The notes below the pieces were generated by a model. It was given only the letters and a program-made list of their open reading frames with translations. It made no database searches and was not told the origin of the DNA. Source: Bettongia penicillata ogilbyi (taxonomy: Eukaryota; Chordata; Mammalia; Diprotodontia; Potoroidae). Taken from it: a DNA stretch of 64,000 nt. The translations under genes and the position numbers were made by a program. The stretch lies in NCBI GenBank assembly GCA_023548195.1, contig JAJHZJ010000009.1, forward strand, positions 6,966,215 through 7,030,214, given 5' to 3'. This document shows, one piece after another, positions 11,640 to 22,291 of the stretch (its first letter is position 1; each line of letters begins with the position of its first letter).

Positions 11640-13265
11640 TTCCTCTGCCTGGCTGGGTGATGACATTCCCTTCTTTCTCTCACACAAGTCCACTTCTATA
11701 AGAGTAGATCCATAATCCCCCACCACTTAAAGCTTCTTGGATTTTTAAGATACAGGCACATTTGCAGGCAGTGGCAAATTAGCCAGAAGATAGAGAGAGA
11801 TTCAAAAATTAGTGAAAGGGTAGGGAGGATAGAGGGGGCAAAAGTGCCGGAACAGACAAGATGGAATGGGATCTCTTGTGTGTGCTTGCCTTAGCATGGA
11901 GAAGGGCCCCCTCTTCATGGGAGATAAGAGTGAAGAAAGAAGACATCTGAATAAGGTGAGAGGAGCAGAGCTCTCCACAAATAGTCTTCCTTTTTTCAGT
12001 AAAATAGAAGGCAAGTCTCTCCGTTGAGAGGGTAGGGATAGTGGGGGCCACAAGAGGTTTGAGAAAGGATGAAAAGGTTTGACAAAACTGTTGTGGTGGG
12101 TGAGATGGTGTGGGGTGGTGTAAGAAGTTGCCTTCCCACAGTGAGGGTTTGGTTGAAGTCATATAACATAAATTTGTAGCAAACACTGTCAGCGTGGTTT
12201 CATGATATTTTTTCCCTAGCATGTGAATAGAAGTGAAGGGCAGAATGTAGGGGTAATCCAAGGTTGTGGTTTTGCAGGGCAGAACTGGCAATAGGGTGAA
12301 GAAGATAATGTGCAGAGTTGAGCTGATTTAGCAAGGGCTCAGCACAGAGAAAGTAGAGTGTACCTGGTGAATGGTCAATGGCTTGGAAAGATAGTGAGAG
12401 GGACTGGTAGCCACAGTGGGTAGAACAGGGTTAGGGATTGTTAGGCAGAGGAAAAGGTAGAATGACAAAAGAGTATGACTAGATAAAGGAATTCCAGAGT
12501 TAAAGAACAGAGAAGTGGGACACTTAGGGATCATGATAGGTCAAGCTGTGTGTAGCTGAGGAAGGAGGAAACAGTAGGTCATAGGAAATGAGTAAGTTGA
12601 GGAGCTGGGAAGTTAGGGTACTTGGGGGGGGGTATCAGTATGTATGTGGAAGTCCCCTATTATGAGGGCAGGAAAGAAAGACTGCACTTAGCGCTAAATT
12701 CGTTGAGAAAGGAAGGATAATGTCCTGGAGGATAATCACCAGATTCTTGCTTGAGCAATAAATATGGATTGAATGACTCTCAAAGGAGGAGAGTTACTGA
12801 GTGATGGTCAGGAAAGGAGGGCTTGGAAGTGACAATGAGAAGGAGGCAGTACTATAAATCCCCCACTATGACCAATGGAAAGGGTGAGGAATGAGTCAAA
12901 GCTTTGGAAAGGGCAGTCAGGGAAGCTATGTCATCAAGGGGGAACCACATCCTAGTGTGCGTAAGAACATGGAGAGAGCAATAAAGGAAAAGGTTTTAGA
13001 CAAAAGCATGTCTGCTAACTGTAGAGGAGGAATTTCAGAGAGCATAGTGCAAATGGAGGGCAGATAATGAGTGCATTATTAGAGATTAAACTGAGAGAGA
13101 TGGGAAAAAGGGAACAAATCAGGGATGGGGAATGGGATTTGTACAATGACGGTGGGGGATTCAGGATCACTGGGAAGGGGAGGACCTGACATGGTAAGAG
13201 TATGTTAATCATTGAGAAATGAGTTAGGATCCAGGGGGCCATACAGCTGAAATGGAGACTGAGGG
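11640..13265 (-). mobile_element. probable L2 LINE, 5'/endonuclease-side coding region
   Basis: Purine-rich on the plus strand. The minus strand reads as a decayed LINE coding region with a 160-codon open remnant (11809-12291) rich in S, P, T and L. Phrases such as 'aacataaatttgtagc' and 'cccctattatgagggcagg' resemble the antisense of the L2 endonuclease-side ORF as I remember it. Stops and frameshifts throughout. Recognition is from memory of the repeat type, so family confidence is moderate. Confidence 0.45.
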
Positions 13266-13269
13266 TGAT

Positions 13270-13929
13270 AGGAGAGAGTGAGCAGTAAGTCTGGACCTTC
13301 TCAGACTATGGAGGATCCAGATAGAGACTCACCAATCATTGAGTCAACTTCAGGGTGGAGTCTTCTTGGGGCTCAGGCGGGTGTGTAGGTAGAAAAAAGA
13401 CAACTGGAATTATAGCAGGGTTCTAGGAGTTCTGATGAAATGGCAGATCCAGGTAAGGTAAGGACACTGCTTCCAGTGTGGGACCAGGTCACCTTGCTTT
13501 TTTTCTTCTTGGTTGTGACCTCCTGGTGTTCTGTGTCCATGAATATCACTCTCTCTATCTCAGAGTCTTTGTCTCCTCCTGAAGGGGTGGTGTCCTGGCA
13601 TGAGGTCCTTCGTGAAGCTTTGTGTACTATGGTCTCTCTTGTCCACCAACTCCTTTCTTTACTTACCATTATTGTTGGCTGTAGCATTGCAGCTTGGCTT
13701 TCCCCTTGTTCCTTATATTCCAAAATAGCTCCCATCTCTACAGTCACTGAGGCCCCTCTATCCTAACCTCTATGAGCTGTGATAATGAAGATACAGAAAA
13801 GTCCCCAGATACCCCAAAATAACTACATTCAGAAACTGTTTCATTCTCAGTTTTCTGTCATAGGCACGTAGAGGCTTGTCTCCTCGGTTTTTTCCTGGGG
13901 TTCTTGCCCTCACCTCTTTGTGCTTAGAT
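13270..13929. other. no recognised feature
   Basis: Holds overlapping open frames on both strands (13440-13766 + and 13373-13747 -) with no recognisable similarity; likely chance. Confidence 0.35.
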
Positions 13930-14039
13930 AAATTTTTTATTGATGCAACAAGTAATGGTAAGGGGTGGCCCGAGTGAAATTAGGAAATTAGGAAGTGGTG
14001 GGAAGAGAAAATATCCTAATGCTCTATTGAAAATATTAA

Positions 14040-14453
14040 CTTTGATGATCTTTTTATTTTTACATTGTCTTTATTTCCAAACAGTTCCCTCTCCACTACT
14101 TAGCCCAGTGAGTCATCTCTTATAATAAAGAATTTTAAAAAGCAATTTAGCAAAACCAACTAAGTCATCAACCAAGTCTGACAGTTTATGTAATATGGAA
14201 GCAACCATCCTTGTCCAGCTCTGTAATGAGGGGAAGGAGGTGTTTTTCCTTAGCTATTCTTCGGGGTCGAGCTTGGTCATTGTAATTGCACTGCACCGAA
14301 TGCTGAATTGTCACCTCCGTTTTCACTGAGTGTGTTATTTTCCTGATCATGCTTACTTTCCTCTGCATCAGTTCATACAAGTCTTCCCATCTTATCTGAA
14401 TTCTTTATATTCCTTAATTCTTATGCACAGTAATATTCTATTACATCCATGTA
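14040..14453 (-). mobile_element. L1 3'-UTR fragment, interrupted by an LTR-like block
   Basis: Antisense L1 3' region ('catcagttcatacaagtcttc' then 'cagtaatattctattacatcc'). It stops at about 14454 and appears to resume at about 15321 with 'atgccccaaatttgtttagc', which continues the expected L1 order. This supports a later insertion between. Confidence 0.6.
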
Positions 14454-15320
14454 TGTGAGGGCAAGCAAGGTGGGATTTTTGCCATTTTTCTTTTTTGGAA
14501 TTCAGTTTCCCAGCCTCAGGCTAAGTTGTAAACATTGGAAGGATTAACCCCTGGTAATCCACAGCTCTGAGGTGTTGGCTGCCTAGGCACAGCTTTCATA
14601 CATTCAGGCACTAAGCCAATTAGATGCTGAGGCTCCTGCCTTAGATGCAGAGTTTCAGGTGCTTCTCATGTGGGCTTTGTGCTTGCATTCAGCCAATCAG
14701 ATAATGCTTGTGGGCTGGGGTGAGGAGTCTAGCTAATCAGGTATGTACACATGGACTCTAGCCAATCAGATACCTACAAATGAACCTCAGCCAATCAGAT
14801 GCCAATTTAAAACCATATATTAGTTGAAAACTTGATATCATCTTGGGGCTTGCTCAGGGAAGAATATTTCACCTGAGGACTCTTGAGAAGATATGGGTAA
14901 TGTGTGTAAATGTTGTTACAGCTTTCTCAAGCTTTGTTTTTCCAGGTAAAGGAGCTGGGAGCAGGAACCTATAGAGCCTGCTGTCAGGCAGAAGTGGAGA
15001 GACTTTGGAATGGAGCAGTCCCTTCCCTACTGATCTGAGACAAGGAGCAGGAGTGGAGAGTTGCCAAGAGGTTTGACAGCCAGCCTTGAGTCAAGATGAA
15101 AGGACTTGGATACTTTGTTTGGATTGAGGGATTGTAATATTCTGTGCCCAAGGAGTGGAATGTATACTGGATGCAATGATATATGTATGAATAAGTTGTT
15201 ATGCTTTAGTTCTGGGTTATAAGGCTCAGTTCTAAATAGAGTGCTTATTACACTGTGTGATTCGACCTTATATATTCACAGCTGTAGTCCTCAAGTGTGC
15301 TGCTGTGATTGGCATTACAA
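14454..15320 (+). mobile_element. candidate solitary LTR (endogenous retrovirus type)
   Basis: About 870 bp of sequence unlike its flanks, inserted into an antisense L1 fragment. It begins near 'tgtgagggcaagc' and ends near 'ggcattaca', compatible with TG...CA-type LTR ends. Five CCAAT-type boxes precede a TATA-like tttaaaa at 14806-14812, which is a U3-like layout. I see no clear target-site duplication, no AATAAA in the expected place and no internal retroviral genes, so the class is unassigned. Another kind of promoter-bearing repeat is possible. Confidence 0.45.
14614..14812 (+). promoter_or_regulatory. CCAAT-box array with TATA-like element
   Basis: AGC(C/T)AAT-type boxes start at 14614, 14691, 14731, 14760 and 14789; the last three are spaced 29 bp apart. 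They are followed by tttaaaa at 14806-14812. The arrangement resembles an NF-Y-bound LTR promoter. Function is inferred only. Confidence 0.45.
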
Positions 15321-15359
15321 TGCCCCAAATTTGTTTAGCTACCTCAAGTATTCTTAAAG

Positions 15360-15638
15360 AAGGGTTTTATTTTTTTTTATTTTTACAATCTGTTTATCTG
15401 GTCTCCCAACAAACAAGAATATAAATAATAAACCAACCTCTATTGTTATAGAATAATAGAGCCTGTAAGAAAAAAAAGGGATACATCCAGGGATGTGCTG
15501 GAGCCAACTCTAATTGGCTTTAGACAGCCTATTATGAAATTTTCAGCATGAGCATTTATATCTTAGAAGTTGGCAATCCCTACAAACCAGGACTTGATTT
15601 ATTATTTGTTGATGTTTAGACTTAAAAAGTGTTAATTT
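15360..15638. other. no recognised feature
   Basis: T-rich start, otherwise nothing recognised. Confidence 0.35.
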
Positions 15639-15889
15639 TGTTGTTCTATCAATTCAATCATGTCTGACTTTTCATGACCCCATTTTGGATTTTCTTGGCA
15701 AAAATACTGGAGTGGTTTGTCATTTCCTTCTCTAGCTCATTTGGCAGATGGGGAACTGAGGTAAACAGGGTTAAGTGACTTACCCAAAATCACACAGGTA
15801 AGTGTCTGAAGCCAGATTTGAACACAGGAAGATGAGACTTCCTAACTTCAGGTTGGGCACTCTATGACTGTGTTCCACTTAGTTGTTCC
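15639..15889 (-). mobile_element. CORE-SINE with RTE/BovB-like tail
   Basis: Same composite as at 5542-5787: tail complement 'ttcatgaccccattttgga' first, tRNA-head complement last. Confidence 0.75.
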
Positions 15890-15935
15890 AAGAAAGTGTC
15901 AATAATGCAAATTAAATTTAAAGTAGGTAGATATG

Positions 15936-15978
15936 ACAAAGATGACGACGATGATGATGATGGTGATGGTGGTGATAA
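15936..15978. repeat. (GAT/GGT)n simple repeat
   Basis: Trinucleotide GAT/GAC/GGT run. Confidence 0.8.
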
Positions 15979-15984
15979 TATATT

Positions 15985-16062
15985 TAGTATTATATAGTAT
16001 TTATATAGTGCTTTAAGGTTTGCAAAACCCTTTACGTCCATTATCAGAGTTTCATAATAACA
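15985..16062 (-). mobile_element. MIR3-like SINE fragment
   Basis: 'agtgctttaaggtttgcaaa' phrase, shared with 20690-20890 and 38595-38850. Confidence 0.55.
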
Positions 16063-16199
16063 TTGTTGGGTCCATCTCTATTCATGGTTCAAAGTATTAA
16101 ATGCAACCATGTTTCTCAACAGCATTAGCTCTGTGATGAGTGGGGTTACATTAATTTCATTACTTAAGGATCCATGAAGGATTCCCATGCTATTGAAGT

Positions 16200-16560
16200 C
16201 TCTGTGGGGAGGTCATTGCTGAATGAGGTTTGCAGTAGGTAAGGGAATCATGGCAGACTTTCATGAAGGGAGAGATGTTCAAGTTAGATTTTAAAGGATG
16301 GGTTACTACCCAATTACTATTCAACAGGCTAAAAGAGGGAAAAGGTGTATCCTAGGAATTGGAAATGATGTAAACAAAAGCATAGAGATAGAGGGATGTG
16401 TTATTTGATCAGGGGCAGAGAATTACCTAATTTGACTTTGTCCCAGGGTATGTGCAATGCAATACAAGACAGTAAAATAGGAAATTGACAGCAGACTGTG
16501 GAGGAGACAGAAGGGATTGAATTTTATTCAGTGGACCATAGAGAACCACTAAAACTTTTG
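16200..16560 (-). mobile_element. possible L2 LINE fragment
   Basis: 'agggagagatgttcaagttag' through 'atagagaaccactaaaac' resembles the antisense L2 coding region as I remember it. Diverged. Confidence 0.4.
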
Positions 16561-16569
16561 AAAAGTGAC

Positions 16570-16766
16570 ACAGAATTATAGGTTTACAGCTAGAAGGGAC
16601 CTTAGAGACCATCAAATACAATTCCCTAATTTTACAGATAGGAAACTGTGCCTGAGACAAGTGACTTGCCCAGGGTCACATAGCTAGTAAGTATCTGGGA
16701 TAGAATTTGAACTCAAGTCTTCCTGACTCTATCCATTCCACTAACCACTGCCCTATTTAGCTACTG
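16570..16766 (-). mobile_element. MIR/THER-type SINE
   Basis: Clear antisense CORE: 'agctagaagggaccttagag', 'acttgcccagggtcacatag', 'gaactcaagtcttcctgac'. Confidence 0.8.
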
Positions 16767-16789
16767 ATTTCTAAGAAAGATTATTCTTT

Positions 16790-17338
16790 TAAATTCAATT
16801 TTATTTAATTTTTGGCTCCAAATTCTCTCCATCCTGTGACTCTTTTTTACACATTGAAAACTTATACAAAACCTATTACAAACATGGTATAAAGCAAAAC
16901 AAATTCCCCAAATTCCTGCATTAGCCATATCAAAAAAAAAATATGCTTCAGTATGTACTCTGAGACCCATCACCCTTCTATCTGGTCATGGGCAATGTTT
17001 CATCATGAGTCCTTTGAAATTGTCCTTGGTCACTGTGGGGATCAGAGTTGCCAAGTCTTTCAAAGTTGTTTGTCTTCACATTACTGATGTTATTGTAGAA
17101 ATTATTTTGGTTCTGCTCACCTCACTTTGCTTCTGTTGTTACAAGTCTTCTCAAGTTTTTCTGAAATTATCCCCTTTATCATTCTTATAGCACAGTAGTA
17201 TTCCATCACATTCATATGCCATAACGTGTTCAGACATTCTCCAATTGATAGGCACTCCCTCACTTTTCAATTCCTTGCCACCATGAAGAGCTGCTACAAA
17301 TAATTTTGTGTATATGGGTCCCAGAAATATCAATCTGA
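16790..17338 (-). mobile_element. L1, 5'-truncated 3' end
   Basis: Antisense L1 3' end. The terminal tail is at 16790-16840 (complement of 'ggagagaatttgg'). The 3' UTR follows, then the ORF2 C-terminal end at about 17190-17335 ('attccatcacattcatatgcc', 'aagagctgctacaaata'). 5'-truncated, about 550 bp. Confidence 0.7.
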
Positions 17339-17349
17339 TATCAGTATGA

Positions 17350-17698
17350 AGGTTGGATGGAGTAGAAAGAATGTGGAGGTAGGATCTGTCAAAGACAAGG
17401 ACTGAAGAAAAGGTAATTGTATTTCACAATTTAGAAATCATTTTTCACCTCTGTGCAGTTTCATTGGAACGGTAGAGACAAAAGTTCAGCTACACGGAGT
17501 TCTAGACAAAGGAAGGAGTGGAAGCTTAGAAAACTTTTTCAGGAAGTTTAGCAATAAAGGGAAGAAGAGAATTCCCACATGGTAGATAGATGTGACAGAG
17601 TTTTTTTAATGAAGACTTTTTTTCTCTCCTGGAGCAGGTAGACCTGGGCTTATCTCTAGGACTATATAGATTCTGAGGAGGTGGGGAAGATCCAGTAG

Positions 17699-17733
<35 letters not shown>

Positions 17734-18070
17734 CAGACAGAGAGAGACTTTCAAGGACACAGGTAGAGAGGACTATAATGACCTGCTCTGTGGGACAGAA
17801 GGAAAGAAGGAGCAGCGAATGATGAGGATGAGAAGTATTAAGAAATAGATTTGCAATGTTAGAGAGAGCTCACTGACAGCCTCAATCTTCTTGAAGTAGG
17901 AGATTAGGTCATCTATTGGGGATAGAGTGGAGAAGGGGAAAGATGGAGGAGGTAGCAAGGAGAAGAGACTTGGACATGTGTGTAGGGAATGAGACAGGAA
18001 GTGGATGAAGGTCGAGCAGAAGGACTGTCAAGCACAAGACCCACGTGAGGTTGTTTAGCAAATTTGCTAT
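17350..18070. other. unassigned purine-rich segment with GATA microsatellite
   Basis: Possibly another decayed L2 antisense segment, but no single motif is convincing. The (GATA)n tract at 17699-17735 lies inside. Confidence 0.3.
17699..17750. repeat. (GATA)n microsatellite
   Basis: About nine GATA units, then GACA and GA runs. Confidence 0.9.
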
Positions 18071-18599
18071 GGCTGAAGTTAGTCACATTTTGTGGAGCGG
18101 GTCTGGGGTGGTGTCAGGCTGATTAGAATAGGGATGAGGGTTCAGGAGGATGTATTCCCTCACATGTGAAATCAGGAATTTTGTGCTATTTTCCTCTGGT
18201 TTCTTTTCTGGTTTCTTCCCACTTCTCATCTTCCGGGTTTCTGATTTCTTCTTTCTTTCCACCTCCCATCTGAAAATGTTCACACCATAGCTTTCAGTCC
18301 CTTTTCTTAGGTCCTAGTTTTTAAAGCAAATCTAAAGTTGTTTGTATACCTACTATGTGCCAGGTCTTGCTATCGATCCTAAGAGCTTCTCCCTGTGTAC
18401 TGTCTGACATCCATCCTTCTTCAATATCTCAAGGATTTTTATTCTTTATATTTGAATCTTCCATGCTCAGCACAATGCCTGACACATAGTGGGACAAGGG
18501 ATAAAGATCATTACTAATCCTGTGATCTCACTGGCCTAGGGAATTCCCAGGTGAGAAACTCCTCCTACCAAAGTAGATTGGCACCTTCTTTGCAACTTA

Positions 18600-18725
18600 G
18601 TCTTAGAGCATGGAGAGTTTAAATGACTGACTGACTCAGCCACTATTTGTCAGAGACAGGACTTGAACTCAAGTCTTTCTGGCTCCAACAATGGCTCTCT
18701 ACCCATGTCACCATGTTGCCTCTCA
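18600..18725 (-). mobile_element. MIR-type SINE fragment
   Basis: 'caggacttgaactcaagtc' and the tRNA-head complement 'ctctacccatgtcaccatg'. Confidence 0.55.
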
Positions 18726-18879
18726 TCACTTTGTAGACACTTAATAGATATTTGTTGGATAGATTGATATTTATGAGTACAATCCCTCCAGTTTCTTCTG
18801 CAATTAAGTAGAGGTCTTGGAAGATTTGCAACGGCCATAAATTGATCACCCTTGTATTAATGCTTGAAGGAGAGGTCTT

Positions 18880-19125
18880 TAGGAAGCAGAGTGGAGAGAA
18901 GGTTGGACTTGTAGTCTGTAAGACCTGGCTTTAAGTCTCGCCTTAGACAAATGCTAGCTCTGTGGCCCTGAACAAGTCATTGAACGTTTCTCATCCTCAC
19001 TTTCCTTACCTATAAAATGGGGATGAGACTAGAACTTGCCTCACAGGGTTGTAAGGATCAAATGAGATAATATGCGGAGCTTCTTGAAAATGTGAGAAGT
19101 ATTCCATGAATTCTAGCTATTATTA
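18880..19125 (+). mobile_element. MIR SINE, near full length
   Basis: Head at about 18885, box-like 'gacctggctttaagtc', CORE 'tataaaatggggatga' and tail through 'atgagataatatg'. Confidence 0.8.
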
Positions 19126-19171
19126 TTAACTATTAATTGAATTTTAATGTTATTAATAGTAATGACAATGA

Positions 19172-19345
19172 AAAAGAATATATCTCTAACACTTTATATC
19201 CTACTAAAGTGTTCTCTTCCTTACAGCCTTGTAAAGTTAGTGAAAATTATCACATTTTACAGATAAGAAAACTGAGACTTAAGACAAAGGCGAAGCAATC
19301 TGCCCAGGGTCAGACAGTTAGCTAAGTAGCAGAACCAGAATATAA
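19172..19345 (-). mobile_element. MIR-type SINE
   Basis: 'ttttacagataagaaaactg' and 'tctgcccagggtcagaca' are antisense CORE motifs. Confidence 0.65.
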
Positions 19346-20679
19346 CCTAGGACAGGTTCCAAGTGCTTCCTCCCCTCCCCCAAGGTACCTGTCCTTGGCC
19401 ATAGCTCATGGACTCAGTTTTCCTTTGACCATGTTGCTAATGTATCCTCCCGAGTACAAAGAGAAGAGAGACGGAGTACCCAAGCCTTTAAAAGGCAGTG
19501 AATCAGGAGTGACTGGGTAAGAGGAAGAGTTTTTGTTCTTACGGGCCTGCATCTCTGATCCAAGAAATGGCCAGCCACACTATCCCACTTCTTCTGGGAA
19601 GCCAACATGAAAGGCCCATGTGGCGCCATTCAATGCATTCATAGTGGGTGAAGATCTTTCCTTCTTTCTCTACTTCTTTTCCCTCCCCAGTACTCTGTAT
19701 AAAGCCAAAGGAAACCATTGAGGGTGTCCTTCAGTAAGTCTGAGAAAATCCTCTATCGCTCTGCCTGAGTATAGAAATGCAGACTTGATTCACCATCTTG
19801 AACAAGCCTGGGGAGAATTCACTGGAAACACCACCAGTGTGAAGGGTGAAAGCGATGTCCTCATGTATTTCCGTATGTTCTAGAAGCCAAGTTCTTCATA
19901 TTTTCTGCAGCATCAGCAGGTCATATCTCATGGTGCCATTTAACCCATTTTAAGCCTTGGATGTGCAAATACATATTAAATACCAACAAAGTGCCACAGG
20001 GACTGTTTCCTTTGAGATGAAATGCCTTTGTCAAAGCAATGGCCTGACAGAAGGACTGCTGTCTGGTGTCAAGCAAGGTTGACAGTTGTCTTTTTATCTA
20101 ATATAATGAAATGGCAAGAAGCTGTGTGAGCCTTAACATCTCTGAGACTTTCCACCTCAGGAGATTGATACAAAGCCAGGGGTATTCTTTTTTCATGTTA
20201 TTTTGTGACATAAAAGCAAGTGCTAAGCATGCTGAAAGCACACAGTCAGGGAACTAGAGGCTGAGAAATATGAAAGTTCCCCCAGACCACATTAACATCA
20301 CTTTGATCTACGAGGGCAGCCAATACATGAGTGAACTTGACTGTGGCAATGACTTCCTTTCCAACCCATCACATTCCTTACATTTCTTTTTTTGTAATGC
20401 TTACCTCAAATTCCCCATGTACTAGGTCAGGGAAATTTTGGGCCAGAAAAGTACACATTCCTTCAGATAGCTGAATCATCTCAGGCCTAACTGCTAATAT
20501 TAAAAAAAAAAAATGTTGTATTTTCTATCATTGGACAAGAAGTAAAATCAGGACAGGAAACCTCAACAGAGAAAAGCAATAAGGAAATCAATCTGATTTC
20601 AAAGCCAGGGATTGGAGGACTTGGGGCACTATAAATCTTCAGAATGAAGTCTTCCCAGATTTTATACAAAGTAATAAGA
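19346..20679. other. no recognised feature
   Basis: No repeat or coding signature recognised; may be older unique sequence. Confidence 0.4.
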
Positions 20680-20895
20680 GTTTATGTTTATTTAGTACTT
20701 TAAGGTTTGCAGCGCACTTTCCGTACATGATATCTCTCATTTGACCCCCACAAAACCCTGTGAAATTGGGGCTCTTGTTATTCCCATTTTACAGAAGAAA
20801 CTGAACCTCAAAGCAGTTAAATGATTTGCCCAGGGTCACACTGCCAGTGAGGAAGGTGCCAGATCTGGAACCAAGGGCCCTGGCTTTGAATTAGG
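20680..20895 (-). mobile_element. MIR3-like SINE
   Basis: 'actttaaggtttgcagcgcac', 'cccattttacagaagaaac', 'ttgcccagggtcacact' in the expected order. Confidence 0.7.
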
Positions 20896-21524
20896 GTTCT
20901 TCCACTTCTTGCCTTCATTGGTTTTACTTTCTTCATCATTCAAATTAAAGGGGTTGGTTAGTAGGTTCCATCTAACTCATATCCTAATATTATAATCCCA
21001 AGTGTCTATAGTGAAAATCTCAAAGTCTGTACTGCAGAGAAAAACTAGTTGCATCTCATTCATCTCACCTATATATCTCTTCGTATTAGATATGTTTCCT
21101 GTAAAGACCATAATGATTGGTTTTCTTCGTCCTGGTCCTTTTCTGCTCTTGATCTTTTTTTTTTTTTTAAATTTAATGAAGAAATTCAGATCATTTATTT
21201 GGAACACATTTATTGTTGTAAGTAATAAATTTGACTGATCTTTTGGGATTTTCCTCTTGTTCCCTTTGGTTGGGTTGAGTAGAGTCTTAATCTCTATCCA
21301 TTTCAATTGCCAAAGCCAATAAAATATTGTTTCTTAGCAAAGTGTCTGAAAGAAGGATTCAAATCCAGATCTTTACAACACCAAATCTAGCACTTGCTGC
21401 TTGTCACTCCTTGCAGGTTGAGAAGTTTTATTTTGTCCCTTTGGGGAGCAAGGAAAAGGATTTCCTCCTCCTCCATGGCTTTGGAGATACTGTAGCACCC
21501 CATCTAGTCTGAAGAGGAAAAGAA
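20896..21524. other. no recognised feature
   Basis: A long T run near 21158. A 109-codon minus-strand frame (20977-21306) has no recognised similarity. Confidence 0.35.
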
Positions 21525-21720
21525 TACTGATCATAGGATTTTGATAAGGAAGGAAACTGAAAGTTATCTGGCCCAGTCTTTTTACCTTGCAGGTAAGACA
21601 TTGAGTTCTTGGAAGGTTAAGGAATTTGCCTCACCATCACATAGCTTGCAAGCCACAGAGTTAGAGTTCAGTTCATTGCTTGATCCTCCTTTTACATCTC
21701 CTGGGATCTCTTTCTTATTC
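21525..21720 (-). mobile_element. MIR/THER-type SINE fragment
   Basis: Diverged antisense CORE: 'aggaaactgaaagttatctg', 'catcacatagcttgcaag'. Confidence 0.45.
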
Positions 21721-21774
21721 TTCTGTTTGGCATTGTATATGGAAAAAATTACATATTAGATCCTTAAAACCAAC

Positions 21775-21955
21775 AGGCAACTAGGTGATGTAGTGAATAG
21801 AATACTGGACTTGGAATCAGGGAGACCTCAGTTTGAATTCTCCTATGTGACCCTGAGCAATTATCCTCAATGTGCTTCACTTTCCTCACTTGTAAAATGG
21901 GGATGTTGTATTCAGTGGTCTCTTAGGTCCCTTACAACTTTAAATGTTGAGATGA
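21775..21955 (+). mobile_element. tRNA-headed MIR-like SINE
   Basis: 'caactaggtgatgtagtgaa' head, 'gacctcagtttgaattc' B-box region, CORE 'acttgtaaaatggggatg'. Confidence 0.7.
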
Positions 21956-21981
21956 TGTTCACAGCTTAGGAGACATCATGT

Positions 21982-22291
21982 GTGTTTGTCATTCATTGCC
22001 GAAAAGATCATGCCATCAGATAAATGATGACATGACTTGCACTTGACTTTGTTTTGAGTGAGGGAGGGCTGTGCAGGTCACCAGCCTCACTTCTCCTCGG
22101 GAACCATCTGAATCCAGTGACCAGATATTCATCAGGATGACTGGAGATGACCCAGGATGAGGCAATTGAAGTTAAGTGACTTGCCCAAGGTCACACAGCT
22201 AGTGAGTGTCAAGTGTCTGAGGTGAGATTTGAACTGAGGTCCTCCTGACTCCTGTACTGGTGCTCTATCCACTGTACCACCTAGCTGCCCC
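21982..22291 (-). mobile_element. tRNA-headed SINE with RTE-like LINE tail
   Basis: The head complement is at 22250-22291 ('ccactgtaccacctagctgcc') and a CORE complement ('acttgcccaaggtcacacag') precedes it on the plus strand. The long 3' part ('gtgagggagggctgtgcag') ends at the left with 'attcattgccgaaaagatca', the complement of a tail resembling the 3' terminus of the LINE at 58008. Relatives at 38921 and 42721. Confidence 0.75.

Noticed and set aside
13373..13766. Two overlapping 108-124-codon frames on opposite strands as a candidate gene
   Set aside because: No recognisable domains, no splice or promoter context, and opposite-strand overlap is typical of chance frames.
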